From NCBI GenBank assembly GCA_028551475.1, contig CM052355.1, positions 20,239,580-20,303,579 on the forward strand: a stretch of DNA of 64,000 bases, read 5' to 3'. Under the pieces are notes generated by a model. It was given only the letters and a program-made list of their open reading frames with translations. It was not told the DNA's origin and made no database searches. The number at the start of each line of letters is the position of its first letter. The stretch's first letter is position 1. The position numbers and the translations under genes are program-made. Positions 1 to 11,598 of this stretch are shown here, one piece after another. Source of the stretch: Casuarina equisetifolia. Its lineage: Eukaryota; Streptophyta; Magnoliopsida; Fagales; Casuarinaceae.

Positions 1-560
1 CACCAATATTAGAATGGTGAATAATATCATGGGCAAACTTTGCTTGATGTAGTAACATTGCTTTTTCATGGTGTTGGGCTTTAACCTCAAGAAAGTAATG
101 GAGGTTGCTAAGGTCTTTAATATCAAACTCATTTTATGCTAAGAGAGGATATAAGAGAGTAAATCATTTGCATTGCTAGTTAAAATTATTCCATCCACAT
201 AAACTAGTAAGAAACTACTATATGTAGGTGTATGTAAGATAAAAAAGAGATGAATTAGCTTTGGAATTTATAAAGCCAACTTTGTGTAGATATGGACTTA
301 GTCATTGATTTCACGCTTTTGGAACTTTTGTGAGACCATAAAAGGATTAACATATCTAACATACAAAATAAGGATATTGGAGATCAACAAAGTAAAATAG
401 TTGGGACAAAAAATTCTTCATCAAGAGATCCATGTAAAAAGGCATTTTTAACATCAAGTTCTTGATAGTCTAACCTTTAGAATAGGTGATGGAAAATATT
501 TTTTGAACTATTATTAGTTTGATAATAGGATAGAAGTTTCATTATAATCAATGCTAGGAT
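1..560 (-). pseudogene. Ty1/copia reverse transcriptase remnant
   Basis: Read on the reverse strand, 415-465 gives LDVKNAFLHGSLDEE, the conserved copia RT block, and further on 191-204 gives YVDG where an active enzyme has YVDD. The following reading, KDLSNLHYFLEVK, matches the segment after the active site. Stops and frame changes separate the blocks, so no protein can be made. The fragment enters from outside the left edge of the window. Family assignment is firm; the element's own LTRs are not visible. Confidence 0.8.
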
Positions 561-1902
561 ATTGATGAGAGCCTTTGTGTCACAATTAGGTCTTCTATGA
601 ATTGGCATGACATGAGTATAAGCAACCTAGGGTCGTGGCCATGTGGATGGGATGAGCTACATGGAGTGAAAAATACAACAAGTGACTAGGGAAGTGGAAG
701 CTCAAAAGTGCTATTGTGAGACAAGATAAGGACATTGAGATATCCTTATGGGTAAGAAGAGCTGAAGTTTAGTGAGAAAGGTTAAGGCATGTAGTTGAGT
801 CATGTTGAAAGGTACATAAGGTTAGGGTAGTCGAGTAAGTGTGAACCTAGACCAAGATGGAAGACAAATTCAGGTGGGGTAAGACATACCTATGGTATAC
901 TTAAACAAGCTATCCAAAATGACATCATGAAAGGCAAAACTATGTTAGGCGAATGGACAACAAGCTTATACACACAAGAGAATGTAGATATGTAAAATGA
1001 ATGGAGCATGGGAATTGAAGCTTTACTTCTATTAGAGGTAGCCGTTTGGGTGACTATTGATAGCCATTAATGTTGTGAACATTAGAGTTTAAATAATGAG
1101 TTGAGACATGGTGAGACAAGGTGTTAGCTAAGAAGGATTAATATGGGTATTTATGACTTGAATAAGGGAAAGAGAAAGGTTGGGTTGGGGAGCTCTTAAT
1201 GTGAGCCTTGTATTGAGGAGGTTTCCTTAATGGAGGTCTTCAAGATAGTGAGTGGGTAGGGGGAATGTGAGAAGACACTCTTTCTCCCATTTATGTATAA
1301 GGAGTTATAATGAAGGGGGTAAATCTTCAATCTCCTTGTACATATACAAATTGGGGAATAAAAATTCTCTTTCCCCAACCTCTTTGTGCACCACCCAAAC
1401 TACCTACCCAGGCAACCAAAAGAAAGAGAAATAGAGATAAGGAGAGAATCCAAGATTAACCTAGTAACGATTGAAGGCTAGGTGCCAAGCTATCCTTAGA
1501 AATGGTCATACCATCACATTTGGTAGCAATACAAGCTTTATTATGTTTAAGTGAGCCACTAGAGTAGAGGTTTATTTAATAACCTATTTGCATCCAATTG
1601 GAATAACATAAAGGGGAGGCGAAACATGCTCCATCTTTGATTTTTGAGAAGGCTTGTATATGCTTTTTGGAATGGCTTAATGCCAATGGGAATTAAAGCA
1701 TGCTTTTATAAAGTTTAGTGGTTCCACGTGATGGTGAGTAGAAAAAGTAAGGGTGTATGTGTGATTATGAGTCAAAGTATGCCCAGAGATGGTTCCACCT
1801 TTAAGACAACTTGTCATTGGATGATTGGTGGCTTGATAGGGAACTAATGGCTTGGAGGATAAAGAAAATTATGGCCTTGATTCTATTAGGGCCATAGGCT
1901 TG
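561..1902. other. Unassigned decayed repeat DNA
   Basis: No open frame of useful length and no recognisable domain in either strand. It probably continues the minus-strand copia remnant to its left (integrase, gag), because it has the same purine-skewed, stop-rich texture, but I found no diagnostic motif here. Confidence 0.3.
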
Positions 1903-3020
1903 ATGGTGATGTCATCATCACTAGGTAAATTACATTTTTAAGTATGATTATAATGATTGAAAAAAGTGAAATTATTTGAAAAATGTTTTTTTCCATATAG
2001 AGTAACTATGTGCCATCTAGAAATATGTTTATACTTATATTAGGGAATAAATTATTTTATTCTCTTGTTGTCATGATTATTGATCCGAAAATAGTTAAGA
2101 AATATATTGGCTAGATTATACTCTTCTTATAAGCTTGTTTATTTGAATAAAATTTATATAAGCCAAACCAAAGACCCAAGCCCAAAGGAGACTTAAATGA
2201 AATCTCTCTCCCTTAAGTGACTTTTTCCCCCCTATCTTTTTCCTCTTTTATTTCTCTCCTTATCAACTTTTTTCTTGTCTTTCTTTTTATGTGCACCCTA
2301 GTTTTCTTTTGTTTCCATCAAATCTTACAATTTCTGGATTCCAATGGGAAAAAACTTAAGGTAATGGACATAATCAATATACACTTTTATTCCTTTAATT
2401 GGATACTTGAGTGTGCTTTTTGCAAAAAAAAAAAAAATTGTGCAAAAAAATTGAAAAAGTGCGAAACTTTTGGTGAAACTAAAATTTGAAAAACTATTTG
2501 CACATGTTGGTTAATATTAATTTGAGAAAGCTTGGTTTGCATCCTTTGATTTCATTATTGGTGATTTGAGTTTATTTACTTGAGAATCTTAAAAGATAGC
2601 TCACTACTTAAGCTTTAATGTTACTATTCATCCAATTTGGGAGTTTATGCTCGAGCACTAATTTGTTTGCTATAAATCATATTATTCATTCCAAACCAAG
2701 TGTAGAAGAACTTAAGAGTGTTGTGATTCATGCATCAATTTATTAATCATTTGTTAAATCATTTGGAGCCTATTGAACCTCATAAATTTTAGCATATTTG
2801 ATGTTTTTGAAAATTAATGTTATCATGTGTCTAAGCTTATTCATTTAAAACTTTGCACCTTGAACTTGATTTCCATCCTTACTAGGGTTACAAATACATT
2901 CTTATCATAGAGATTTTTAAGAGCCTTTTAATTATTATTTAAATATTTTTTAAGCTCATAGATTGCATTAGTATTGTTTGTTGTTACTTGTACAAGACCT
3001 TAGTCAAATCTTTATACATT
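1903..3020 (+). repeat. Left LTR of the gag-only copia element, matched part
   Basis: Aligns by eye along its length with 8,632-9,735. The first bases are degraded: the TGTTAGGAATATG start seen at the right LTR is not preserved here, so the left edge is uncertain by about 20 bases. The LTR probably continues after an insertion and ends at 5,396 (CTTACA), immediately before the primer binding site; that stretch has no right-hand partner because the right LTR is truncated. Confidence 0.6.
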
Positions 3021-3639
3021 ATTCATCCATTCATAACTTGGTAGTAAATCATGTGCATCTTATTTAAGTTAAGTTTGATTCACTCATATTTACAAAGAAT
3101 TAGGTTTTATGTTTTTGAGTAAATAATATATCTTATTTACCAAACATACTTGATCTTACGTATAATTGTTGGCGTAGCTTATTATGCTTGATTTGAAATA
3201 TATTGTATAGCTGTCTAAGATTCAAAAGGGAAAAAGCAATACATTGGAGAAGATTTATACATCATTTATTGTATTGCTTTTTGCTAGTGAGATTGATTAT
3301 AATATTTTTTATACTAGCATTTAAAGTAAATTAGATGTAAAACTTATATTTTATTAATCCTTTATAGTTGATTAAGGGTGTATACACCTATGTATATTGA
3401 GATGGTAGAAACCTGTTTGCCTGTGGTCACAGGACATATAGTCACTATGATCGAGAAAATTATTAGGTATAGGAATTTGTACTTGTTGAAAAAAGATGTA
3501 TTTTAGTTGTGAAAAATTTTGTTTGCCTATAATGAATAAATGTTTTTCATATCTTAGTGTGAAAACATTGAATGTTGAGGAAGTAAAATGTGTGCAAATT
3601 ATAATGTCAATCAATAATATTATAAAGTAGCCGGTTTCC

Positions 3640-5100
3640 TACATTCCTTTATTATACAACTTCATACAATCCTTGGAGAAATATTTTTGTACGAAATAAG
3701 AGCTGAAAAAAATATACTTGGTTACTTTGAAGAAAAATGATACTTGGTTTTATGTGCTTGTAGGTACATGTGTATCAAAGATCAAAGATTATATTATGAA
3801 GACTAAAATCATAATATAAGGGCTTAATTATACAAGCTTGAAACAAATTTGAGTAAAGTTATTTACTAAGTAGTCTAAACTCGAGTAAAGTCATTTATTA
3901 GTTGGTCCACGATTTGTGTGAAGTAGGCCAAGTCTAAACTTACATGGTGTTCTACTTATTAAGTTGGACTGAGTTGGAAAGTTCTTAAGGCTCGCAAGTT
4001 CAGCCTACATGATTGATTAATTAGACTAACCCCAAGCTGATTAGAGTGATGCCTTTTCACTTACATGTGAAACATGACCATTTCACTTACATGTGAAACA
4101 TGACCATTTCACTTAAGTTGTGAGAAGGTGACTTAATCGAGTGAAATAAAGATGATGCCTTAAAGTCCCAAATCGATAAACTACTTTCTCGTTTATTTCT
4201 ATTGCCAATTCTCCAACGAGAAGAATTCTAAGTTGATGGAAGTGTCAGAACGGCTAATTGCTACATTAATCACAGTATTTATTGCTCCATGATGGAGATT
4301 ACATTAAATCTCAATGGGAAAATCACAAAGGGAAGATTGGGTTTAAAAAGAAACCCTAAAAAGCTTGATTTCCTTGAATCTACTATAAAGAGATGTTCTT
4401 TGAGGTTCTTAAGAGCTTTTGCATAAAATACTATTGAGAGATTGTGAAAAAGATTGAAGCTATGAAAGCTTATACTTTTGTGATTGAGTTCTTCGATCTT
4501 TGGTGAAAGCTTGGATCTTCGATGATATTCCTTTACATCATATTCTTGTGAATATTCACTGTTAGATTGAGTTGTTTATGTGCTAATTAAACTTTGATTA
4601 TTATTTACAAATAAATCACTTTGTAAATCTAAAACCCTAACTTTATGATAATTGGAGGTTTCATAATTAAAGCTTGAATTGACTTTGTATATCTTCAATT
4701 AGCTCTTTGTTAAGCAATATTCCTCACAAATTATATATCATTGAGGACTTGCTATTGTACTAAGGTTGAGTCAACCTTATACTTGTAACTAAGAACTGTT
4801 TAACTCCTTATAGAGGAGTTGGAAAGTGTAGGAGAAGGTTTTCTCCTAACTTTGAAGTAAGTGGACTTCAACTGGTTGTGTTGAAAGAGGAAGAGTATGG
4901 AAGTAGGTGACAAGGGCCGAACAGTTGTGTAAATCTTTGTCTTATCTTTTTTGTGCTTATCTCTCTTTCTATTTGATCTCATTACTTGTGAATGATTCAT
5001 TTGATTGCATGAAAAATGAGTGAACCCGAATTAGAAGTGAAAAGCCTAAGGTTACCAATTTGCACCCCCTCTCTTTCTTGGTAAGTCATTAAACCTTACA
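3640..5100 (+). repeat. Possible solo LTR nested in the left LTR
   Basis: The stretch contains a TATA-like TACTATAAAGAG near 4,381 and ends in a pattern common at copia LTR ends (CACCCCCTCTCTTTCTTGG, then CTTACA at 5,100). It falls inside the left LTR of the surrounding element and has no partner near the right LTR. I could not find its TG start or a target duplication, so the left boundary is only a guess. Confidence 0.35.
4055..4115. repeat. 26-bp tandem repeat with internal palindrome
   Basis: Two exact 26-bp units (4,055-4,080 and 4,081-4,106) followed by a 9-base partial third. Each unit begins with an imperfect palindrome, TTTCACTTACATGTGAAA. It sits upstream of the TATA-like motif of the possible solo LTR, where LTR enhancer repeats are often found. 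Confidence 0.85.
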
Positions 5101-5398
5101 GTAAATATGTAGCTTACACCTACTATAGTACTTGTGTGCATTGTAAGAATGAGACAGAAGTGGAGGTATACATATTGTTGAATCATCTTGAAAACAAATT
5201 TGTGTGTGCATATGTCTCTTTCTATCCCTTTACTTTTGTTAATTTATTTTGTTGGTTGAATTGATTGAAATAGTTTTGCATAAAATTAACAAAGGCATAC
5301 GATTAGATTTAAGGAAATACAAAATAAAAAATAAAAAATAAAAAATTAAATCAATCTAATTCACACCCTTTTTGTAGGTTGCCATTAATGCTTACAAG

Positions 5399-5413
5399 TG
5401 GTATTAAAGCCAA
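5399..5413 (+). other. Primer binding site of the gag-only copia element
   Basis: TGGTATTAAAGCC follows two bases after the LTR end (CTTACA). It differs by one transition from TGGTATCAAAGCC and is close to TGGTATCAGAGCC, the usual complement of the initiator methionine tRNA 3' end. Confidence 0.7.
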
Positions 5414-5464
5414 GTGCTCTATTAAAAGGCCTAACCACTTATAGTGGATCCTAGGATGGCAACA

Positions 5465-7515
5465 TAATAGATAGTAGGTGTTTTAGGGAATAACAAACCT
5501 CCTATATTTGATGATATAAATTATAGGCATTGGAAACAATTAGTGTATATGTTTATAGTAGGAAAAAAGCTCAAGGCATGGCAAATTATTAGGATAGGTT
5601 TCACTTTACCTGAAATTGATGAGGGGACTAAAAATGAGGCAAAACTTGTAGGATTAAATTATGAAGCTATGAATATGATTTATAATAGATTGAAAGCTCA
5701 TGAGTTTCATAAGGTATCATCTTGTACCATTAGCAAAGACATTTAGGAAAAGTTAAAGGTAATTTATGAAGGAACTAAAAAGGTAAAAGTCTTCTAAGAT
5801 TAATATGCTTATACATGACTATAAGCTTTTCACTATGGAATGTTTGGAGACCATTAATGACATGTTTGGTAGGTTTTCCAAGAGAGTTTCTAAACTTGCG
5901 TTATTGGTTAAGACTTATACCAAATATTAGTTAATTAGAAAGATGCTAGTCTCTTTGCCTAAGAGTTAGGACCCTAAGACCTTGAAAAGCTTACCATAAA
6001 GGAAGCACATGACCTAGATGTTCTATCTTTAGATGATTTATTAGGTTCATTAAAAACTCATGAAAGGGGAAAAAGAAAGAAAGTCTAGAAGACCATGAGC
6101 CTTAAAAGCTAAGGTAACAAAAAATGAGAGTGAAGCTTCAAATTTAGATAATGATGAATTTGTCATCTTAAATAGGAAAATAAGGATGTTGTATAGGAAA
6201 GAGAAAAGGAAAATAGGATAATATAGTAGAAGAAAAGAATAGGACAACTTTAGGGAATATTTGTGTTATGAATGTAAGAAACCAAGAAAACGAAGAAAGA
6301 TTGCCCTAACTTGAAAAAGGACATAAGACAGCATAAGAATGCAATGGTGGGAAACATGGGATAATGAAGTTACAATTTGAAGGAGAAAAGAAACATAGGT
6401 AGCTAACATGCATTTCATAGTTTATACCATTATGGGTGAGAGGTTCAATGATCCTTTCCTAATAAAGAAGGAAGAAGCTAAGCTACTAAATGAGTTATGC
6501 CTCATGGCTATAATAATAGGAATTCAAGAAGAAAATGATAAGGTAAGTGACTTTTCTAATGATAAGAAGACATACATGATGTTAAGAAAATGTTATTTTA
6601 ATATGTAAAAGAGAAAAAGAAATTTAAATTGTTGAGAAAAGAATATCATTTGATTACATCCAAAAATTTAACATGCAATTAGAATTAAAAAAGATGAAAA
6701 AAAAAATTAAAGATCTTGAATGTAAATCTAAAATTGAGAACAAAACATGTACATGTTCTAATTTAAATGAAAAGAACGAATAAACTCTTTAAATGAAAAT
6801 CTGTCAAGCATGCTATCTAAAACAAATGCACTTGAATGCAAACTAAAGAACTTAAGTATGAACAAATGAATAAACAATATTAGTTAGTTGTTTGTGAAAA
6901 TTTGACCATGAAACATGAAATTAAAAACTTAGAAAAAATAATTTTATTTCATGAAAACAAAATCTAAAACTAATGATAGCATGTTTTTTTGTTTGGATTT
7001 GGATGAAAAGTATGTAGGTATAAAAAATGAAATTAATTCTTTGACTAAAAGTTGTCAAGTGTTCAACATGTTTGTTGAATAAGTTTGCTAATGTTGGTGC
7101 CATCTTAGAAAAGATATTACAATCACAAAGATGTGGTATGACAAAGTGGGTAAAGATTATAGATCAAATGAAAATGCAAAAGCTTTTGCCAATTTCTTTG
7201 AAAAGAAAAAAAATGCATGAGTCCATTGTATTATAAATGAATACATTGTCGATATGTTAGCATTACATTGTAAAATGTCCATTGAAGACTAAAAAAGGCT
7301 TGAGGATTAAAAGTATATGGGTGCTAAAAGGCATAATGACTTCTAACACTTATAGACCCAAGGAAAAAAGGATACCAAATATGCAAGCTCCTTTATATGT
7401 TTTTGTAGAGCATGGGCATAGAGACAATAGGCATGGTGAGGAGTTTGTGATAAATATATATCCACGGCATGTAGCCAAAACAACTTATGCAAGCTTTCAT
7501 ATCTTGGTCAAATAA
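5465..7515 (+). pseudogene. Copia gag (UBN2/DUF4219-like), decayed
   Basis: The start reads PPIFDDINYRHWKQ, the usual opening of large copia gags. It continues through an open stretch at 5,543-5,746, then the region around LMIHDY and MFGRFSKRV in other frames. A zinc-knuckle remnant CYECKKPRKR lies near 6,265, lacking its normal His/Cys spacing. Towards the end, around 7,318-7,400, it reads WVLKGIMTSN, like the WVPKG segment at the end of such gags. Numerous stops and frameshifts make it non-functional. It would have formed the nucleocapsid particle of the element. Confidence 0.65.
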
Positions 7516-8631
7516 TAGGTAAGGTTCATGGTAAGAAAAAATTGTCAAATACTCATTAATAATTTCTATTTATATTTTACAAAGTATAAATTATTGGAAT
7601 ATATGATGTTACTATAGAAAAAAGAAATGATGTTACTAAGTGGATGAGTAAAGCATAGGAATTGATAAATATTGTTTTAATTATTCATCATTGTAGCATG
7701 ATAACAAGATAAGGAAGCATGGAATGAAATATTTACTTCATGTTACAAGTTGATTCATAAGGAAAAGATTCATTGCTTAAGCTGGAAATTGCTTTTAATT
7801 GATGAATTTGTCATGATAAAATTGCATTGTGCTTACAACTATATATATTTATATGAGGTATGAGTAGTAATCCTTTCTTGAAAATTTAAAACTTGGATTT
7901 CATGATTAATAGGGGAACCATGAAGATTCTTGAAGTATGTCATTTACTACATCCACACATAGATCCAAATCAATACATGAATGCAAAGTCAAATATCATA
8001 AAAGAAAGTGCTTGCATGGGTCATTAAAGAGTAGATAATCTTGATTTTTTGGAAATGCTTATTTTTGTTAACAATGACCAATGGTGGAAAATTTGTGAAA
8101 CACACAAGATTGATATTTGTGAAATATAAATGATAAAAAAGCACAATAGATTGAGCGTATCTGTTGAAAGAAATAAATGTTGTCTATATTTGTACTTCAC
8201 TTGTTTTTGGTTAAGTTGATATATCTTAAAGGGGAGATGTCTTTAAGGGGGAGCTATCTTTAAAGCAAGTTATTCTTCAAATTCAAACATATGAAGGTAT
8301 ACAAGCTACTTGAATATGAGTTATATTCTTCATACCCTTTGTCTTTTTATGTTGTCAAGAAGGGGAAGAAATGTATATATATGCCTAGGGAGAAATGAAT
8401 TTGAGTATATGAGAACTATTTTCTTTATCTTCTCCAAATATAGGCATAAACACACTTTTGTTCTTTTCTAAATCAATGAAAATTAGAACTTGTGCTCACA
8501 TAAAAAATTATTTTCATATCATTATAAATGAAGAAGTTAAGGAAAATGTATATGTATATCTTGCATAAAAGTTTTAAAGCTTATCTAAATGATCATGTTT
8601 TCATGCACATCATTTTAGAAAAGAGGGAGAT
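7516..8631 (+). other. Internal 3' region with repeated purine tracts
   Basis: No pol domain was recognised in either strand. Purine-rich runs occur at about 8,228-8,240 and 8,248-8,260 (AAAGGGGAGATG, AAGGGGGAGCT) and again just before the LTR at 8,617-8,631. Multiple polypurine tracts before the 3' LTR are a known feature of Sirevirus-type copia elements; the link to that lineage is inference. Confidence 0.4.
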
Positions 8632-9735
8632 TGTTAGGAATATGAAGGACATATTTCATTTTTAAATATGATTTTGATGATTAACAAACATGAAATTATT
8701 TGCAAAATAGTTTTTTCCATATAGAATAACTTTTTGCTATTTGGGAATAAGTTTATATTTACATTAGAGAATAAGTTATTTATTTTTCCATTCCCATGAT
8801 TGATGATCCAAAAATGATTTGTGAAATATATAGGCTGAATTATACTTTTCTTATGAGCTTGTTTAGGTTGGACAAATGCGTATGGGCCAAACCAAAGACC
8901 AAGCCCAAAGGAGACTTAAATGAAATCTCTCTCCCTCACTGACTTCATCTTTTTTCTCTTTTGCCTTTATTTATCTCTTCTTCTTTTCTCTTTCTTTTTA
9001 CGCACATCCTAGTTTTCTTATTTCTCCATCAGAACTTGAAATGACCAAATTCTAGCGGGCAAAAACTTGAGGTAATTGGAAAAATTAGTCTATACAATTC
9101 TATTCCTCTAATTGTTCATATAAGAGTGTGGTTTTTGTAGAAAATCATTGTGCAGAAAAATTGAAAAAGTGAGAAACTTTTTGCGAGGTTGAAGTTTGAA
9201 AACCCATGTGCACATGTTGGTTCATATTAGTTTGAGAAAGCTCAGTTGCATCCTTGAATTTATTCTTGGTGATTTAAGTTGATTTACTTAAGTTGAAGAA
9301 AATAACTCATTACCCTTGGTTTGATGTAACTGTTCATCTGATTTAGGAATTTATGCTTGTGTGCTATAAATCATTTTATTCATTCGAAACCAAGCATAGA
9401 AGAACTCAAGAGTGTTATGATTCCTGTGCTGATTTATTAATCATTTGTTGAATCACTTGGAGCTTTTTGAACTTCACGGATCTTAACATCTTTGATGTTC
9501 TTGAAAATTGATCTTGTTAGGTGTCTAAGCTTATTCATTCAAATCTTTTCACCTTGAACTTGATTACAATCCTTAATGGGGTTACATATACATGCATTTT
9601 TATCATACAGATATTAATGTGAGCCTCTTTATTATTGTTCAAACATCTCTTTGAACTCACATATTGCACATTGATTTTGTTTGTTATTAATTGTACAAAA
9701 CCTTAATCAAATCTTTATACATTATTCATTTAATT
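8632..9735 (+). repeat. Right LTR of the gag-only copia element, truncated
   Basis: Begins TGTTAGGAATATG directly after a purine tract and matches 1,903-3,020. Similarity ends at about 9,733 (ATACATTATTCAT in both), where the sequence turns into minus-strand copia RT. The rest of this LTR is not found nearby. Confidence 0.65.
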
Positions 9736-10064
9736 CCAAGAAAGAAATGTAGATTTCTTAGATTTTTAGTGTTAAAATTGTTTTCTAGTTAAGTCAAGAA
9801 TTATAATATTGAAGCATTAGGGCTTCCAATTAAAATTATATGATCAACATATATGAGAAGGAAAATGTCATAGTTTGATGCATTTAAAATAAACAAAGAG
9901 GAATTGTTTGTAGATTTTTAAATTTAAGTGAATAGGTTGAACAAGTAATATAATGATAAACTATGATATCAAAGTATTAGGGCTTCTAGTTAAAATTATA
10001 TGATCAACATATATGAGAAGGAAAATGTCATAGTTTGATGTGTTTAAAATAAACAAAGAGGAAT
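9734..10064 (-). pseudogene. Copia RT, C-terminal half
   Basis: The reverse strand reads SLFILNASNYDIFLLIYVDH near the solo-LTR junction, the YVDD active-site block with the second Asp changed to His. It then reads NTKNLRNLHFFLGIK down to 9,735, matching the KDLGxLHYFLGIE block. The YVDH part is present twice because of a 160-bp tandem duplication. Confidence 0.75.
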
Positions 10065-10120
10065 TGTTTGTAGATTTTTAAATTTTAGTGAATAGGTCAA
10101 ACAAGTAATATAATGATGAA
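9801..10120. repeat. 160-bp tandem duplication across an insertion junction
   Basis: TTAGGGCTTC begins at 9,817 and again at 9,977, and the two units match nearly base for base. Each unit holds the copia RT active-site region plus about 55 bp of the adjoining solo LTR, so the duplication was made after that LTR's parent element had inserted. Confidence 0.85.
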
Positions 10121-11593
10121 AAAATATCATCTTATGGAGATTAGTAATTACTAAGCTAATTAAATACTAATAGTAAAATAATCCTAAAGTTTATCTAATA
10201 AATCAAAAAGAAAAATTTCACAACAAAAAGTAATTAAATTCAAATGATAAAAATTGATCATAATAATATGTTACAGCGTATGATTTAACCATAACCAATA
10301 GACATGAATTTCAATAATTTATATCCTATAAGAATGATAATACTTATGTAATGGGAAAACTTCCTAATCTATTTAATATCTTATGTCTAGGTATAACAAA
10401 CTTACTCAATTTATTAATTCACTATATCTCTATGTGAATTGAAATAAACACAAGTGTATTAGAATTTATGTACATTCCTGTTTGTAATAAATCTTTTGAT
10501 CACTTTATCCACGAAAGCTACATAAACAATATGATATATGTTTACCATATTTAATTCATAGTTATATTATAACAAGCAATAGCATATTATCAACTTTCAT
10601 TATCAAACATGCATATTAGATCATTCAAGTGATGGTCAATCACCTAAAAGCTTTAATCATAATAACATATAACTCACATAAATAAAATCTCTTGCAAAAC
10701 ATAAATAATCACAAAATTCATATCATCATAGCTAGGTTATGTCGTAGCTCTAACTAAAAGAAATTAAAACATAATATAACAAAAATTAAGATCAATAATA
10801 GGAATTAAACAAGACATCTTGAATCAAAGAACAAGAAGTATGTCACCCATTTTATCTTTTCTTTAAGAAATCTTTGAATTTTTAGCTCTTTCTTGGGTTA
10901 TGCGCTCATGTAAAAAACATGTAACTCATATAAATAAAATCTCTTGTAAAAAATAAATAATCACAAAATTCACATGATCATAGTTAGGTTACTTCATAGC
11001 TTTAACAAAAAGAAATTAGAAAATAATATAATAAAAACTAAGATCAATAATAGGAATTAAACAAGGCATTTTGAATCAAACAACAAGAAGTCTATCACCC
11101 ATTTTATCTTTTCTTCAAGAAATCTTTGAATTTCTAGCTCTTTCTTAGGTTATGTGCTCATTTTTTTTCTTTTCTTTTTTCTTTTACCTCTTAAGTAGGG
11201 TTTAGTATTTAGACCCATCTCCTACCCTAATATGATTAGGTTTTGGATTCCTACATTGGTTGCGTTTTAACTAATTCAAATCCAAAGCCTTAGGTAGAGG
11301 GAATAATAAAACAAAACCTAATTATTTAGAAAACTCAATAGAAATAGAAAACCAAATAATAATCATCCAAAGCCCAAGCCCATCTTGATTCTTTTAGTTT
11401 TGAGATTCTAACCATATTTTTTCACACACTAAGAATTAAGTTCTCCATGCCTATCTTTTTTCTTGAAGCATTCTTATGATACGTAAACAAGGAAAATTCA
11501 AGTAATTAAAAAGGAATTCAAATATTCTCTCATAAACATTTTATTTTTATTTTCTAAAATATGTAAAATAACTTCATAAAAATAGAGTTATTA
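10065..11593 (-). repeat. Solo LTR A, inserted in copia RT
   Basis: Read on the minus strand it begins TAATAACTC (TGATAACTC in copies B and C) and ends CTACAAACA. It is flanked by an exact 5-bp duplication GGAAT (10,060-10,064 and 11,594-11,598). The host RT reads SKANS up to one side and SLFILNAS from the other. It is the same family as 12,933-14,124 and 15,439-16,670. It is longer than they are because of an internal 252-bp duplication. Confidence 0.85.
10665..11168. repeat. 252-bp tandem duplication inside solo LTR A
   Basis: AATAAAATCTCTTG starts at 10,681 and at 10,933, and similarity extends through the AATAGGAATTAAACAAG and TTTTATCTTTTCTT segments of both units. Copies B and C have one unit only, so this happened in copy A. 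Confidence 0.8.
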
Positions 11594-11598
11594 GGAAT

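Larger units (their letters stand above)
1903..9735 (+). mobile_element. Gag-only copia-type LTR element, right LTR truncated
   Basis: Two direct repeats (about 1,903-3,020 and 8,632-9,735) share long runs, for example the segment with AAACCAAAGAC and CAAAGGAGACTTAAATG. Between them lie a methionine-type primer binding site at 5,399, a copia gag with an UBN2-like core and a zinc knuckle (5.46-7.5 kb), and a purine tract directly before the right LTR (AAAAGAGGGAGA, then TGTTAGGAA at 8,632). I see no protease, integrase or RT domain between gag and the right LTR, so the element is non-autonomous. The left LTR seems to run to 5,396 and to contain a later insertion. The right LTR stops abruptly at 9,735, where minus-strand copia RT begins. 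Confidence 0.65.

Noticed and set aside
4800..5000. Short frame near a CACCCCCTCT motif as a coding gene
   Set aside because: The composition and position fit the end of an LTR; no protein similarity.
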